Positions 1 to 7,894 of a stretch of DNA of 32,808 nucleotides are shown piece by piece (the stretch's first letter is position 1; every line of letters begins with the position of its first letter). The notes under the pieces were generated by a model. That model ran no database searches and was not told the origin of the DNA. It saw only the letters and a list, made by a program, of their open reading frames with translations. Made by a program: the position numbers and the translations under genes. The stretch is taken from NCBI RefSeq assembly GCF_002929505.1, contig NZ_PJJL01000066.1:1-32808 (forward strand). Reading direction: 5' to 3'. The stretch comes from Cryobacterium sp. Y57. Lineage in GTDB: Bacteria > Actinomycetota > Actinomycetes > Actinomycetales > Microbacteriaceae.

Positions 1-1
1 C

Positions 2-67
2 ACCATGAACAACCCCGTCGAGGTCATCGACGAGGCGGTGATTCTCCCCGAACTCGCTGCCGCCTAA
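2..67 (+). CDS. 3' end of a truncated coding frame, possibly a transposase C-terminus
   Basis: An open frame enters from the contig edge and ends at TAA 65-67, with about 20 readable residues ending VILPELAAA. It has no domain of its own. About 30 bp downstream lies a sequence resembling an IS256-family terminal repeat, and a transposase relic follows, so this is probably the last part of an IS256-type transposase. That is inferred from position and style of the tail, not from a motif. Confidence 0.35.
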   Translation, partial: TMNNPVEVIDEAVILPELAAA

Positions 68-97
68 ACTAAACAAACTGACCCGCACGGTGACGAG

Positions 98-122
98 GAA
101 TTACACCACCCAGCGGGACGTG
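98..122. repeat. Candidate IS256-type terminal inverted repeat
   Basis: The stretch beginning TTACACCACCCAGCGGGACG resembles, from memory, the ends of actinobacterial IS256-family elements, which often sit just after the transposase stop. It lies about 30 bp after the stop of the partial frame at 2-67. The partner end is outside the contig, so it cannot be confirmed here. Confidence 0.3.
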
Positions 123-202
123 ACCCTTGGCCGACTTTTAGAAGGCCAGAAATGGTATCTCGCGGGCGGTGCGATGTTTTCATAGGCCAGAAGGGGCATC
201 TC

Positions 203-735
203 GGCGTGTGTCCTTCGTCATCCGTTCACACCGGATTGAAGAAGGCCATCGGCACAGTGTTCCAAGGCGCCAGCTGGCAACGCTGCCGAGTGCACCAAAT
301 GCGCACTATTCCCTCGATCGTGCCGCGGGCCAGCCAAGAAATGGTCGCCAGCGTCATCCGCACCATCTTCGCCCAGCCCGACGCCAAGCACGTTCAGGCG
401 CAGTTCGACGAGGGCGCCCGCATGCTCGAACGCTCTCATTCCAAGGTCGCCCAGGTGCTCCACGACGCCCGCGGCGACCTGCTCGCGTTCTGCGGGTTCC
501 CGCCCAAACACTGGCGGCAGATCTGGTCCACTAACCCCATCGAGCGCCTCAACAAAGAGATCAAGCGCCAAACCTCGTCGTCGGCGTATTCTCCAGTCTT
601 GCGGCGCTGCTCCGCCTTGCCGGCGCTGTCCTCGTCGAGCAACACGACGAGTGGGAAGCCTCAACCCGCCGCTACTTGTCGGAGGGCTCCCTTCGCCAAG
701 ATGTCGAGTGCACGAGCCGTAGAGCGCAGCTGGTG
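203..735 (+). pseudogene. Degenerate IS256-family (mutator-type) transposase fragment
   Basis: This is the C-terminal half of an IS256-family DDE transposase, broken by frameshifts. In the second frame from about 230 one reads GASWQRCRVHQMR, then DLLAFCGFPPKHWRQIWSTN and NPIERLNKEIKR, which are family hallmarks. Near 572-578 one base is missing and the protein continues in the first frame with VVGVF, AGAVLVEQHDEWE and RRYLSEGSLRQ. A further indel near 215-235 disrupts the region that should hold the catalytic VISDAH motif. The N-terminal half is absent. After about 735 the frame stays open to 975 but no longer looks like transposase. It is a dead relic and cannot transpose itself. Confidence 0.85.
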
Positions 736-1125
736 GCGTCGATCAGCGAGCCCGCCCTGGACGATCGCATCGCCCCCCTCTACCGCCTGCCGACGGTTCT
801 CGTCATCGACTATTTGCGGCGGATATTCACCAGACCCAGAGGGGAGCTACGGTTCGGCGCACACAGCCGAGCAGCCCCGAGGAGATGCACACACTCGCCC
901 GGCCGCGCGATCTTCCGCTGCGAGTGCTGCCTTGTTGAAACGGCTGGCGGATCTTCTCCTAATCGCCCATATTGATCGCTTTTTATAGTGGTTGGTGGCC
1001 GTTTTTTCAGCCGATGTCAACAGAAAAGCGAAGGGCTATCTCGGGCGTCTGGATAGGCTGAAGGGCGCACATCATCGGGTACAGGAGCAGATCGGTCGTG
1101 GTCAGGCCAGGCTGGAAAGGCACTC

Positions 1126-1566
1126 ATGGAGATCGTTGAACTTGGTGATACTGTCATCGTGGGAATCGAGGTTGTCTCTGACTTCGCCCAGCTACTCGCC
1201 GAGATGCCTGCAGCCTGGCGCGAGCTCTTCTCCCGTCAAGACGAGCTGCCCGCCTCAGGCGCTGGCGTTTTCGTCGAGGCCAGCGACCATCTTGGCGACG
1301 ACCGTTATCGCGAGATTATTGGAGCAGTTGCTGTCGTCGCCGACATTGCAGTGCCCGAGGGTATGGCTGTAACTTTCTTTCCCGCTGGACGTTTTGTCCA
1401 CCACCGGCATGACGGTTCGGTGGCAGCAATCGCCGGTGGTTTCCAGGCCATCTATGACTGGGCTGCAGAGCAGGGACTGATTCTGGGGAACCGCAAGTTT
1501 GATGTCGGATACACTGCCGACGGTCTTCAGCAACCGCATGAACTGTACATCGACATCCTGGGCTGA
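1126..1566 (+). CDS. GyrI-like / AraC effector-binding domain protein
   Basis: A 146-residue protein that is entirely one GyrI-like (AraC-type effector-binding, SOUL/GyrI fold) domain. Diagnostic stretches are VVSDFAQL, then VEASDHLGDDRYREIIGA, PAGRFVHHRHDGSVAAI and a C-terminal YTADGLQQPHELYIDIL. Such domains bind small, often hydrophobic or cationic ligands, either free-standing or as the sensory half of MerR/AraC regulators. A good ribosome site (GGAAAGG) precedes ATG 1126. The preceding second frame (about 1022-1115) encodes a helical stretch, GYLGRLDRLKGAHHRVQEQI, reminiscent of the dimer helix of MerR regulators. The gene may therefore be the sensory remnant of a MerR-GyrI regulator cut by the transposase debris. 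Domain certain, role unknown. Confidence 0.75.
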   Translation: MEIVELGDTVIVGIEVVSDFAQLLAEMPAAWRELFSRQDELPASGAGVFVEASDHLGDDRYREIIGAVAVVADIAVPEGMAVTFFPAGRFVHHRHDGSVAAIAGGFQAIYDWAAEQGLILGNRKFDVGYTADGLQQPHELYIDILG

Positions 1567-1638
1567 TGGCGTCTGCCGTCACGACGGAGGCCCGCTGTAT
1601 CCGGCCCGACTGTCGTCTTCTGGCAGTGATCCGCGCAA

Positions 1639-1663
1639 CTGTCGCAGACATCCGATGCGACAG
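1639..1663. other. Hairpin downstream of the GyrI-like gene
   Basis: A perfect 8-bp stem (CTGTCGCA / TGCGACAG) with a 9-nt loop lies about 75 bp after the GyrI-like stop. No T tract follows. The rest of 1567-1780 shows no convincing gene. It may help end transcription between the convergent genes, but this is weak. Confidence 0.3.
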
Positions 1664-1780
1664 CCTCAGCGGACTGTGTCGCTGGATTCAACGTTTACGC
1701 CGACGAATTTGCCACTCGGGTCGCGTGTCACGCTATGTCGAAGAATTTCAGATCGCCTGAGCTCGATCCATCGGTCGGGC

Positions 1781-3685
1781 TTAGCGCCAGGCTTTTGCGC
1801 GAAGCAGTCGCAATCCGTTGAGGGCTACGAGCACCGTAGACCCTTCGTGGCCAGCCACGGCGAGGGGGAGGGGCAGTGTCGAGATGAGGTCCCAGGTGAC
1901 GAGAACGGTGATGAATGTTCCGGCAATGACAAGGTTGGCTACGACGAACCGGTGCGCTTTCTGTGAGAGTTCGATGACGCTCGGGATTGCGGAGAGTTCG
2001 TCGCGGATGATGACGGCGTCGGCGGTCTCGAGGGCGAGATCAGAGCCGTGGCGTCCCATCGCGATTCCGATGCTGGCCGCTGCGAGCGCTGGGGCGTCGT
2101 TGACGCCGTCGCCGACGATCAGTACCGGGATGCCAGCGCTTTCCAGCTGTCGCACGATGGCAGCTTTGTCTCCGGGAAGAAGGCGGGAGTGCACCTCGGT
2201 AATGCCCGTGCGGGCCGCAATTTCGGCCGCGGTGCGCTGATTATCGCCGGTGAGGAGGTGGACTGGGTATTGCGTGATGGCTGCAGTGCGAGCAACAGTC
2301 GTTGTCGCGTCGGGGCGCAACGCGTCTTGGAGGTTGAGCGTTCCGGCGAGTTGGCCGTCGACGAGTACTTCGACGATCGTTCCGATCGTGTCGATGCGTT
2401 CCTTGGGGGCTTGAACGACACGCACGATTTGCCCGTGGACCATGCCTTGAACGCCCTGGCCGGGAATGGCTCGAAAATTGGTCGCCGGGGTCACCGTTGT
2501 TGCGGCAGCGCGCACGACGGCGCGGCCGAGGGGGTGCTCGCTGTGGTGCTCGACCGCAGCGGCGAGGTTCACAACGGCCTGTGCGTCATACCCGGCGGCG
2601 GGGCTGACCTCGACGAGGATAGGAGCACCTTCGGTAAGGGTTCCAGTCTTGTCGAAGGCAACCAGCTGAGTGCGTCCCATCGCCTCCATGACGGTGGCGG
2701 ACTTGACGAGGATGCCGTGGCGAGCGGCGTTGGCGATCGCAGCCAACAGCGGAGGCATCGTGGACAGGACGACCGCGCACGGGGACGCAACGATCATGAA
2801 GGTGATCGCGCGCAGGAGGGCATCACGGAAACCTTCGCCGAACAGCAGTGGCAGTGCAAACACGACAACGGTCGCGATGACCACGCCGAGCGAGTAGCGC
2901 TGCTCGACCTTCTCGACGAAAAGCGCACGCGTCGACTTCGTCTCGGATGCTTCGGCGACCGAGGACACCATCCGGGCAATGACTGATTCGCTTGCTGGAC
3001 TCGTGATCTGCACGGTCAGGGCGCCTGTGCCGTTGACAGTGCCGGAGAGCACGTTTTGACCAGGCTCGCGGCGCACGGGAACCGATTCTCCCGTCATAGC
3101 GGCCTGGTCGACCTCGCTGATGCCGTCGATGACGAGGCCGTCCCCGCCGATCCGCTCGCCCGGACGAACGAGGATAAGATCTCCAACCCGGAGATCTGCC
3201 GTGTCGACGATGACCAGGCCTTCGCCTGTCCCCGAGCGGGCAAGGCGGGTGGCTCGTTCGGGCGCAAGGGAGAGGAGGCTGCTGACCGAATCAGCGGTCC
3301 TCTGGGTGACGAGGGCTTCAATCGCTCCACTGGTAGCGAAAATGACGATGAGGAGAGCGCCGTCGAAAACTTGACCAATGGAGGCTGCAGCGATCGCGGC
3401 GACGATCATCAACAGATCCACGTCGAGAACCTTGGCGCGCAGGGCGGTGATCCCCGCCCACGCCGGCTCCCACCCGCCAGCGAGATAGCACGCAAGATAA
3501 ATCCCCCACCACAGGGGCGAAGGTGCGCCAGCGAGTTGCAGGGGCCAGGCGATGAGGAACAGCAGCAGCGCGAGGCCCGCCCAGCGAACCTCGGGCAGGC
3601 GTGCGCCCGTGCGGAAGATCGATGGGGGTGTTGCGAGGACGCGACCTCCGGTGCGGATTGGCGCGTCTGACAGCGTATTCGTCAT
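1781..3685 (-). CDS. P1B-4-type heavy-metal translocating ATPase (Co/Fe/Zn class)
   Basis: A 634-residue P-type ATPase that pumps divalent transition metals out across the membrane. Visible in order: early membrane helices with no N-terminal Cys metal-binding domain, actuator motif TGES (198-201), the SPC motif (301-303) in the ion-channel helix, the phosphorylation site DKTGT (345-349), the hinge GDGVNDAP, and HEGST (613-617) in the last membrane part. SPC together with HEG(G/S)T defines subgroup P1B-4 (CoaT, CtpD/CtpJ, PfeT), associated with Co2+, Fe2+ or Zn2+ rather than Cu+. Its ATG overlaps the stop of the upstream KmtR-like sensor by 4 nt, so the two are translationally coupled. The sensor's ligand set favours Co/Ni as inducer, which fits a cobalt exporter. 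The exact metal is inferred. Confidence 0.93.
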   Translation of the reverse strand: MTNTLSDAPIRTGGRVLATPPSIFRTGARLPEVRWAGLALLLFLIAWPLQLAGAPSPLWWGIYLACYLAGGWEPAWAGITALRAKVLDVDLLMIVAAIAAASIGQVFDGALLIVIFATSGAIEALVTQRTADSVSSLLSLAPERATRLARSGTGEGLVIVDTADLRVGDLILVRPGERIGGDGLVIDGISEVDQAAMTGESVPVRREPGQNVLSGTVNGTGALTVQITSPASESVIARMVSSVAEASETKSTRALFVEKVEQRYSLGVVIATVVVFALPLLFGEGFRDALLRAITFMIVASPCAVVLSTMPPLLAAIANAARHGILVKSATVMEAMGRTQLVAFDKTGTLTEGAPILVEVSPAAGYDAQAVVNLAAAVEHHSEHPLGRAVVRAAATTVTPATNFRAIPGQGVQGMVHGQIVRVVQAPKERIDTIGTIVEVLVDGQLAGTLNLQDALRPDATTTVARTAAITQYPVHLLTGDNQRTAAEIAARTGITEVHSRLLPGDKAAIVRQLESAGIPVLIVGDGVNDAPALAAASIGIAMGRHGSDLALETADAVIIRDELSAIPSVIELSQKAHRFVVANLVIAGTFITVLVTWDLISTLPLPLAVAGHEGSTVLVALNGLRLLRAKAWR

Positions 3686-4068
3686 GCGCTGTCAGCCTCC
3701 GCGCTTGTCGATGCAAGGTCAGCGTGGTGGTGCCGAGGCGTGCCGCCCAGGCTGTGCTCGGCTTGGAAGATCGCGTCACGCACGAGCTGCGCGGCATGCT
3801 CGTTTTCCAGGCGGTAGAAAATGCGCGTGCCCTCTTGTCGTGTTGCCACGATGCGCGCCAGGCGCATCTTCGCCAGATGCTGCGACACCGACGCAGGGGT
3901 CTTGTCGACGATTTCGGCCAGGTGGCTCACCGACAGCTCTCCGGCGTCTCGCAGCGCGACAATCAGACGCACCCGGGTGGCGTCCGCCAGCATCGAGAAG
4001 ATTTCTACGGCGAGTTCGACAAAGTCACCCTCGGGAAGACGACCACATATCCGCTTATCTGCATCCAT
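3682..4068 (-). CDS. kmtR: KmtR-like ArsR/SmtB-family metal sensor repressor
   Basis: A 128-residue winged-helix repressor. The HTH segment is LSVSHLAEIVDKTPASVSQH, followed by the wing (ATRQEGTRIFYRL). From my recollection of M. tuberculosis KmtR (a Ni/Co sensor), its ligands His88, Glu101, His102, His110 and His111 map here with a constant shift of three to His91, Glu104, His105, His113 and His114. Start: ATG 4068 gives the KmtR-like N-terminus. A TTG at 4095 is possible, but TATTAT lies 6 nt before the ATG, so the mRNA is probably leaderless. The start sits inside the operator at 4056-4083, consistent with autorepression. It overlaps the P1B-4 ATPase by ATGA. The same N- and C-terminal sequences recur, fused together, at 10429-10569. 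Confidence 0.9.
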   Translation of the reverse strand: MDADKRICGRLPEGDFVELAVEIFSMLADATRVRLIVALRDAGELSVSHLAEIVDKTPASVSQHLAKMRLARIVATRQEGTRIFYRLENEHAAQLVRDAIFQAEHSLGGTPRHHHADLASTSAEADSA

Positions 4069-4083
4069 ACGCAAATAATAGCA
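4056..4083 (-). promoter_or_regulatory. Operator/promoter of the kmtR-like/ATPase operon (copy A)
   Basis: A 28-bp block, 24/28 identical to 10557-10584, containing an imperfect inverted repeat (ATCTGC, 8 bp, GCAAAT) and a further GCAGAT at 4081-4086. On the minus strand it holds TATTAT (4076-4081), usable as a -10 element, and the sensor's ATG. ArsR/SmtB repressors typically bind such inverted repeats over the promoter. Binding is inferred. Confidence 0.65.
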
Positions 4084-4116
4084 GATGCTCGTCAAGGCAT
4101 CCCCTCGCGCCCTCGT

Positions 4117-5580
4117 TCAGCGGGCTTCGATGACACCCATCATGCCGGCGTCTTCATGGTCGAGAACATGGCAGTGATAGACGCTTCGCCCGCTGAAGTC
4201 AGTGAACGTGACCCGAACGCGTACAGTGCTGCGTGCCGGTATGTTCACAACGTCCTGCCAGATCACCGACTCGACTGGTCGGCCATCCTGTTCAATAATC
4301 TGCATCGGCCAGACGTGCAGGTGTAAGGGGTGATCGCGAGTGCTGATATTGGTGAGGGTCCATTCTTCGACGCTTCCAAATTGCACTGTCGTGTCGACAC
4401 GGGTGGCATCAAAGGTGCGGTCGTTGATCGTGGCTGACATCATGCCGCCGCCCATGCCGCCGCCCATTCCCATGGCGAACACCAATTCGCGTCGGGCGGT
4501 GACGGTAGAAGAACGTAAGTCCGTCGGTGAGAGTTGATCGGGCACCGCGGTGAATGCGGCGGTGTCGGCGCCGGCGACCGCGAACGTGGCCAGTGCGACA
4601 TCAGCGGAACTGAACGTTCTACCGCCCATCATTCCGCCAGACGTACCACGGTCATAACGGAGCGCGCGAAGAGTGGATATGCCAGCGCGTGCCGTCACGA
4701 GCAGGTCTGCGCGATTGCCCGGAGCCAAGACGACTTCGTCAACGTTGCGTGCGGATTCAAACCGGCCGGAGTCGATACCCAGGAGGGTGAGTTGCTGCCC
4801 GTCGAGTCGAAGCCGCAGATAGCGGGAGGTGCACGCGTTGATGACTCGCCAGCGTTCCCGCTCGCCGGGGCTGGCGCTCAGCAGCGGATCACGCTGCCCG
4901 TTCACCAGGACAAGCTCGCCCTCCCGGCCTGACATCTTATCCATCTCGGTGGCAGCTGCAATGGTGCCCGATGCATCGAAGGTGATGTCGGAGATGACAA
5001 GGACGCGCTCCCGGGTGGCGGGAATCTCCTCAGGGTCCTCCACAATGATGGCGCCATAGAGACCTCCGAACACCTGGTCGGCGACAAAGCCGTGGTGATG
5101 CGGGTGATACCAATACACGCCCGGTGCGTGATTGTCGGGCAGCTGGTATTGGTAGTCGAAGGAGTCGCCGGCTTCGATCGTGACGAACATGTTGTCGCTG
5201 TTGTTCTTTGGAGAGACGTGGAGGCCGTGCACGTGCAGGTTGCTCGGATCGGTCAAGCCATTACGTAGATTGACATTGAGAATATCGCCGGCTCGAACGC
5301 GCAGCGTGGGGCCAGGAACGCCCCCGTTGTAACTGAGCGCGCGAACGTCTTTACCGGCAATGCTCACGTGCTGAGACGACGACTCCAAGGCCACCGACAG
5401 CACGCCATTGGAGCTGCGCAATTCGGTGGGCTGAACGAAAATGGCCCCGGACGCAGCTTCTGAGGCCAGCGGCCCGCCTGATTTTTGATTCACGAGGAAG
5501 CCAGTCCCTCCGATGGCTACCCCGCCAATTCCTACCCCTCCCAAAATGAGAGCGTTCCGGCGGCTGATGTCAACCATCAT
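4117..5580 (-). CDS. Tat-exported multicopper oxidase (CueO/laccase-like)
   Basis: A 487-residue, three-cupredoxin multicopper oxidase, probably oxidising Cu(I) outside the cell to lower its toxicity. Copper ligand motifs are intact: HVHGLH (116-121), WYHPHHHG (157-164), HPLHLHVWP and the C-terminal YHCHVLDHEDAGMM. The last gives the His-Cys-His, His and axial Met of the type 1 and trinuclear sites. The N-terminus has a twin-arginine signal (ISRRNALILGG, 5-15), so it folds with copper before export. A Met/Gly-rich insert (MGMGGGMGGGMM) resembles the Met-rich Cu(I) segment of CueO. The ATG overlaps the stop of the SHOCT gene by 4 nt. The CsoR-type operator at 5868 likely controls both. Confidence 0.93.
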   Translation of the reverse strand: MMVDISRRNALILGGVGIGGVAIGGTGFLVNQKSGGPLASEAASGAIFVQPTELRSSNGVLSVALESSSQHVSIAGKDVRALSYNGGVPGPTLRVRAGDILNVNLRNGLTDPSNLHVHGLHVSPKNNSDNMFVTIEAGDSFDYQYQLPDNHAPGVYWYHPHHHGFVADQVFGGLYGAIIVEDPEEIPATRERVLVISDITFDASGTIAAATEMDKMSGREGELVLVNGQRDPLLSASPGERERWRVINACTSRYLRLRLDGQQLTLLGIDSGRFESARNVDEVVLAPGNRADLLVTARAGISTLRALRYDRGTSGGMMGGRTFSSADVALATFAVAGADTAAFTAVPDQLSPTDLRSSTVTARRELVFAMGMGGGMGGGMMSATINDRTFDATRVDTTVQFGSVEEWTLTNISTRDHPLHLHVWPMQIIEQDGRPVESVIWQDVVNIPARSTVRVRVTFTDFSGRSVYHCHVLDHEDAGMMGVIEAR

Positions 5581-5831
5581 CGGCCTTCGGCGAGCACCCG
5601 TATCTGCTCGCGGTACTGCTCCGGCGTTAGCTCCCCGCGAGCGAAACGCTCGTCAAGGATCTTTCGCGCGCTGGTGAGATCGGGCGACGCGGGAACAGGC
5701 GGCGACGAGGGAATACTCTGCCCGTTTTTGGTAGATAAGCGAATGACGACATACACAAGAATGGCAACGCCAACCAAAGCCAGCAAGCCGAACCCCCAGG
5801 ACCACCCCATACTTCCCGTGCCCCACATCAT
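5577..5831 (-). CDS. Small single-TM SHOCT-domain protein
   Basis: An 84-residue protein with one membrane helix (WGFGLLALVGVAILVYVVI) and a C-terminal SHOCT domain (ARKILDERFARGELTPEQYREQIRVL). SHOCT proteins are short and often sit beside transporters and copper genes; their job is mostly unknown. The start is ATG 5831, chosen because GGAAGG stands 9 nt upstream; the longer upstream frame lacks such a site. It overlaps the multicopper oxidase start by 4 nt, so the two form an operon. The first residues (MMWGTGSMGW) are Met/Trp-rich and would face outward, which could help copper binding; this is inference. Confidence 0.85.
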   Translation of the reverse strand: MMWGTGSMGWSWGFGLLALVGVAILVYVVIRLSTKNGQSIPSSPPVPASPDLTSARKILDERFARGELTPEQYREQIRVLAEGR

Positions 5832-5867
5832 GATGTGATTCCTTCCGTGATTCGCCAATGATGAATC

Positions 5868-5883
5868 ATACCTCTGGGGGTAT
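5868..5883. promoter_or_regulatory. CsoR-type copper operator
   Basis: ATACCTCTGGGGGTAT is a pseudo-palindrome of the kind bound by CsoR-family Cu(I) repressors (core TACCCC..GGGGTA). The left half departs from the ideal at two positions. It lies about 37 bp upstream of the SHOCT-oxidase operon on the minus strand. No csoR gene is in the window, so control would be in trans. Confidence 0.65.
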
Positions 5884-5956
5884 CTTTCTTGCTGGAAGTC
5901 AGCCGAACACATTCAGATCGGCTGGAGGGCCGGTACCAGGGCCGGTGCTGTGCCGG

Positions 5957-6910
5957 CTAGCTGGACAGCGATACCAGTGTGGTCCAGGTGTTTCCATAGT
6001 CACTGCTGGCGGCGATGCCGGTGGCGTCCGCCACGAGAATCCAGGGTGAGGATCCGCCGACGACGGTGAACGCTTCGGGGGTGCGATCGGTCGTTCCGGT
6101 TTGCGTCCACGTCTCGGCGTCCTGGCGCCAGACTCCGCCGTCGGGATCCAGACCGACCAATCCTCCGCCGGCAAAATCCAGAAGGAGCAGTCCCGGTGCT
6201 CCAGTCAACGCGGTGAATGTGCGACCCGCGTCGGTGCTCACCAGAACGCCCGCGGCGGTCGTTGCGTAGAGCAGATCGGCCTTTGCTGGATCCGCGCTCA
6301 GGTCCCGGAGTGCGAGCTGTGCGCCCGCTGACCACGTGAGGCCGGAGTCGTCACTAACGGAAATAGTTCCAGCGCCCGCGTCGTATCCGTAGACACGGAG
6401 GGTGCCGTCGTCGAGGGGGACGGCATCCAAATCGTGAAAATCGGTCTTGCCGGCCAGCGATAGCGGCGTCCAGGTAGACGCACCGTCTGTGCTGGAGATG
6501 AGTCCCAAATTGGGAAGCGCCAGATCGCTGGGTTCGGTCGGATCGGGGTGGCCCGATGCCATCAACTGGCCCGGCGCGGCCACGGTGAAGCCCATCGTGT
6601 CCTGCGCCAGGCCGGCGAGCTGCATCGGTTGGGTCAGGTCTGCTCGTGGCGCTCCAGCCAGATAGGTGTCTGGCAGCATTCCGGTCGGGATGAGCCACAC
6701 CCCCTGGTGCGTGGCCGCGTAGGTGTCTCCCGTGAGAGGATCGGCGCCGAGGCCATGCACGTGTTCGAAAGCGTTCGCCATAGGGACCGTGCTGGGCGAT
6801 ACCGCTGTCGAATCTACATCGCTGGCCGAACATCCCGTCAGAACCAGGAGGCTGACGAGCGGTACGGACAACGCACTGATCCGGCGTGTTGATCGGTTGA
6901 TTTTAACCAA
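5957..6910 (-). CDS. Lipoprotein with four Asp-box (BNR) repeats, F510_1955-like
   Basis: A 317-residue exported lipoprotein. The signal peptide ends in the lipobox LVLTGC with Cys27. The mature part is a predicted beta-propeller with Asp-box motifs SSTDGASTWT, VSDDSGLTWS, VSTDAGRTFT and ASSDYGNTWT, and begins with FEHVHGLGADP. It resembles the F510_1955 family of putative glycosyl hydrolases found in actinobacterial copper clusters; no catalytic activity can be read from the sequence. The start is TTG 6910, supported by GAGGAG 6 nt upstream, and it overlaps the M23 peptidase stop by 8 nt, so the two are translated together. The exact role in copper handling is unknown. Confidence 0.8.
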   Translation of the reverse strand: MVKINRSTRRISALSVPLVSLLVLTGCSASDVDSTAVSPSTVPMANAFEHVHGLGADPLTGDTYAATHQGVWLIPTGMLPDTYLAGAPRADLTQPMQLAGLAQDTMGFTVAAPGQLMASGHPDPTEPSDLALPNLGLISSTDGASTWTPLSLAGKTDFHDLDAVPLDDGTLRVYGYDAGAGTISVSDDSGLTWSAGAQLALRDLSADPAKADLLYATTAAGVLVSTDAGRTFTALTGAPGLLLLDFAGGGLVGLDPDGGVWRQDAETWTQTGTTDRTPEAFTVVGGSSPWILVADATGIAASSDYGNTWTTLVSLSS

Positions 6911-7754
6911 GAGTGACTCCTCGGGCGCTCATGAATGTTTCTGCATCGATGCCGTCACCGCCGACGCGCGTTTCAAAGTGCATGTGGCAGCCGCTGGACG
7001 CACCCGTTGATCCCACTATGGCAATAATTTCACCGGCTACAACCATCTGGCCGGAATCAACGAGGAGCTGACTGTTATGGGCATAACCCGTCTCGATGCC
7101 GTTGCCGTTGTCGATGAGAACCCAGTTGCCATAGGAGCCCTGATAGCCCGAGGTGATAACTTTTCCTCCAGCCGCCGCGAAGACGGGCTGGCCGCAGGGA
7201 GCGGCAATGTCGGTGCCGTTGTGAAAGTCGCCGACACCATCAACTGGCTTGTTCGGGCGAGAACCGAACGGGCTCGATATTCGGCCCAGAACAGGTAGAG
7301 CCCAGCCTTGATCGCTGAGCTGGCCCGGACTCAGGCTGGCGTATTCTCCATCGCTGGCAACTTGGGTGTACGAGGCCGGTTCAGGTGCTTCCGTGATGGT
7401 GTACCCGTCACGTTGAAAGGGAACGGATGTTGTACCCGCTGCGGTGACGCTTTGCAGATCGTCCGTTTTCGCGGCGCTCGCAGCTGCGGCCTGTGGCGGT
7501 TCTGTGTTCACCGCGAGTGCGGGGAGGGACGCGCCGATCGCAAAGAGCGCGATCATCGCCATGGCGCTGGCGGCCGCAGCACGCTGGCGCAGCGGGATGG
7601 GCCGAGAAGTGACTTTGACCGATGGCGCAGTTTTTGATGCACCGGATCGGCCCGCACGCACCATGTTCTCCATCGCGCGGATATCTCGGCGCGACATTGG
7701 TGGAATGACACCGGGGATGGGCGGCGCCGTGGCGACGTGACCGGTGTTATCCAC
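6903..7754 (-). CDS. Membrane-anchored M23 (LytM-type) metallopeptidase
   Basis: A 283-residue protein with a cytoplasmic N-terminus of about 60 residues, one membrane helix (63-82) and an extracellular LytM/M23 domain. The zinc site is complete: His178 and Asp182 in HNGTDIAAP, and His257/His259 in CHMHFETR, with His226 as the likely catalytic partner. M23 enzymes cut peptidoglycan cross-bridges. Cys187 and Cys256 flank the metal site and could form a disulfide or bind metal. The GTG start at 7754 has no strong ribosome site; ATG 7697 is an alternative. It is co-translated with the Asp-box lipoprotein, suggesting that the pair works together in the envelope during copper stress. Confidence 0.85.
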   Translation of the reverse strand: MDNTGHVATAPPIPGVIPPMSRRDIRAMENMVRAGRSGASKTAPSVKVTSRPIPLRQRAAAASAMAMIALFAIGASLPALAVNTEPPQAAAASAAKTDDLQSVTAAGTTSVPFQRDGYTITEAPEPASYTQVASDGEYASLSPGQLSDQGWALPVLGRISSPFGSRPNKPVDGVGDFHNGTDIAAPCGQPVFAAAGGKVITSGYQGSYGNWVLIDNGNGIETGYAHNSQLLVDSGQMVVAGEIIAIVGSTGASSGCHMHFETRVGGDGIDAETFMSARGVTLG

Positions 7755-7851
7755 GGAGCACCGTTCCGGGAATACGCATCAGGTGAAAAAATTGACGGCG
7801 ATACATGAATATGTCCTTGCAGGTGGTTCAGAAAACGTTGGGTGGTGTTCT

Positions 7852-7882
7852 GGGGCCGGCCTTCCAGAGAAGAACCAGCCCC
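7852..7882 (-). terminator. Hairpin after the DUF305 gene
   Basis: An 8-bp GC stem (GGGGCTGG / CCGGCCCC on the minus strand, one G-U pair) with a 15-nt loop begins about 13 bp after the DUF305 stop. There is no T run, so this is a possible but atypical terminator. It lies in the 140-bp gap (7755-7894) before the M23 gene, which otherwise shows no gene. Confidence 0.4.
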
Positions 7883-7894
7883 GAATGTGCCGCT

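Noticed and set aside
1566..1760. 64-residue frame after the GyrI-like gene
   Set aside because: No ribosome site, Arg-rich composition and no recognisable motif.
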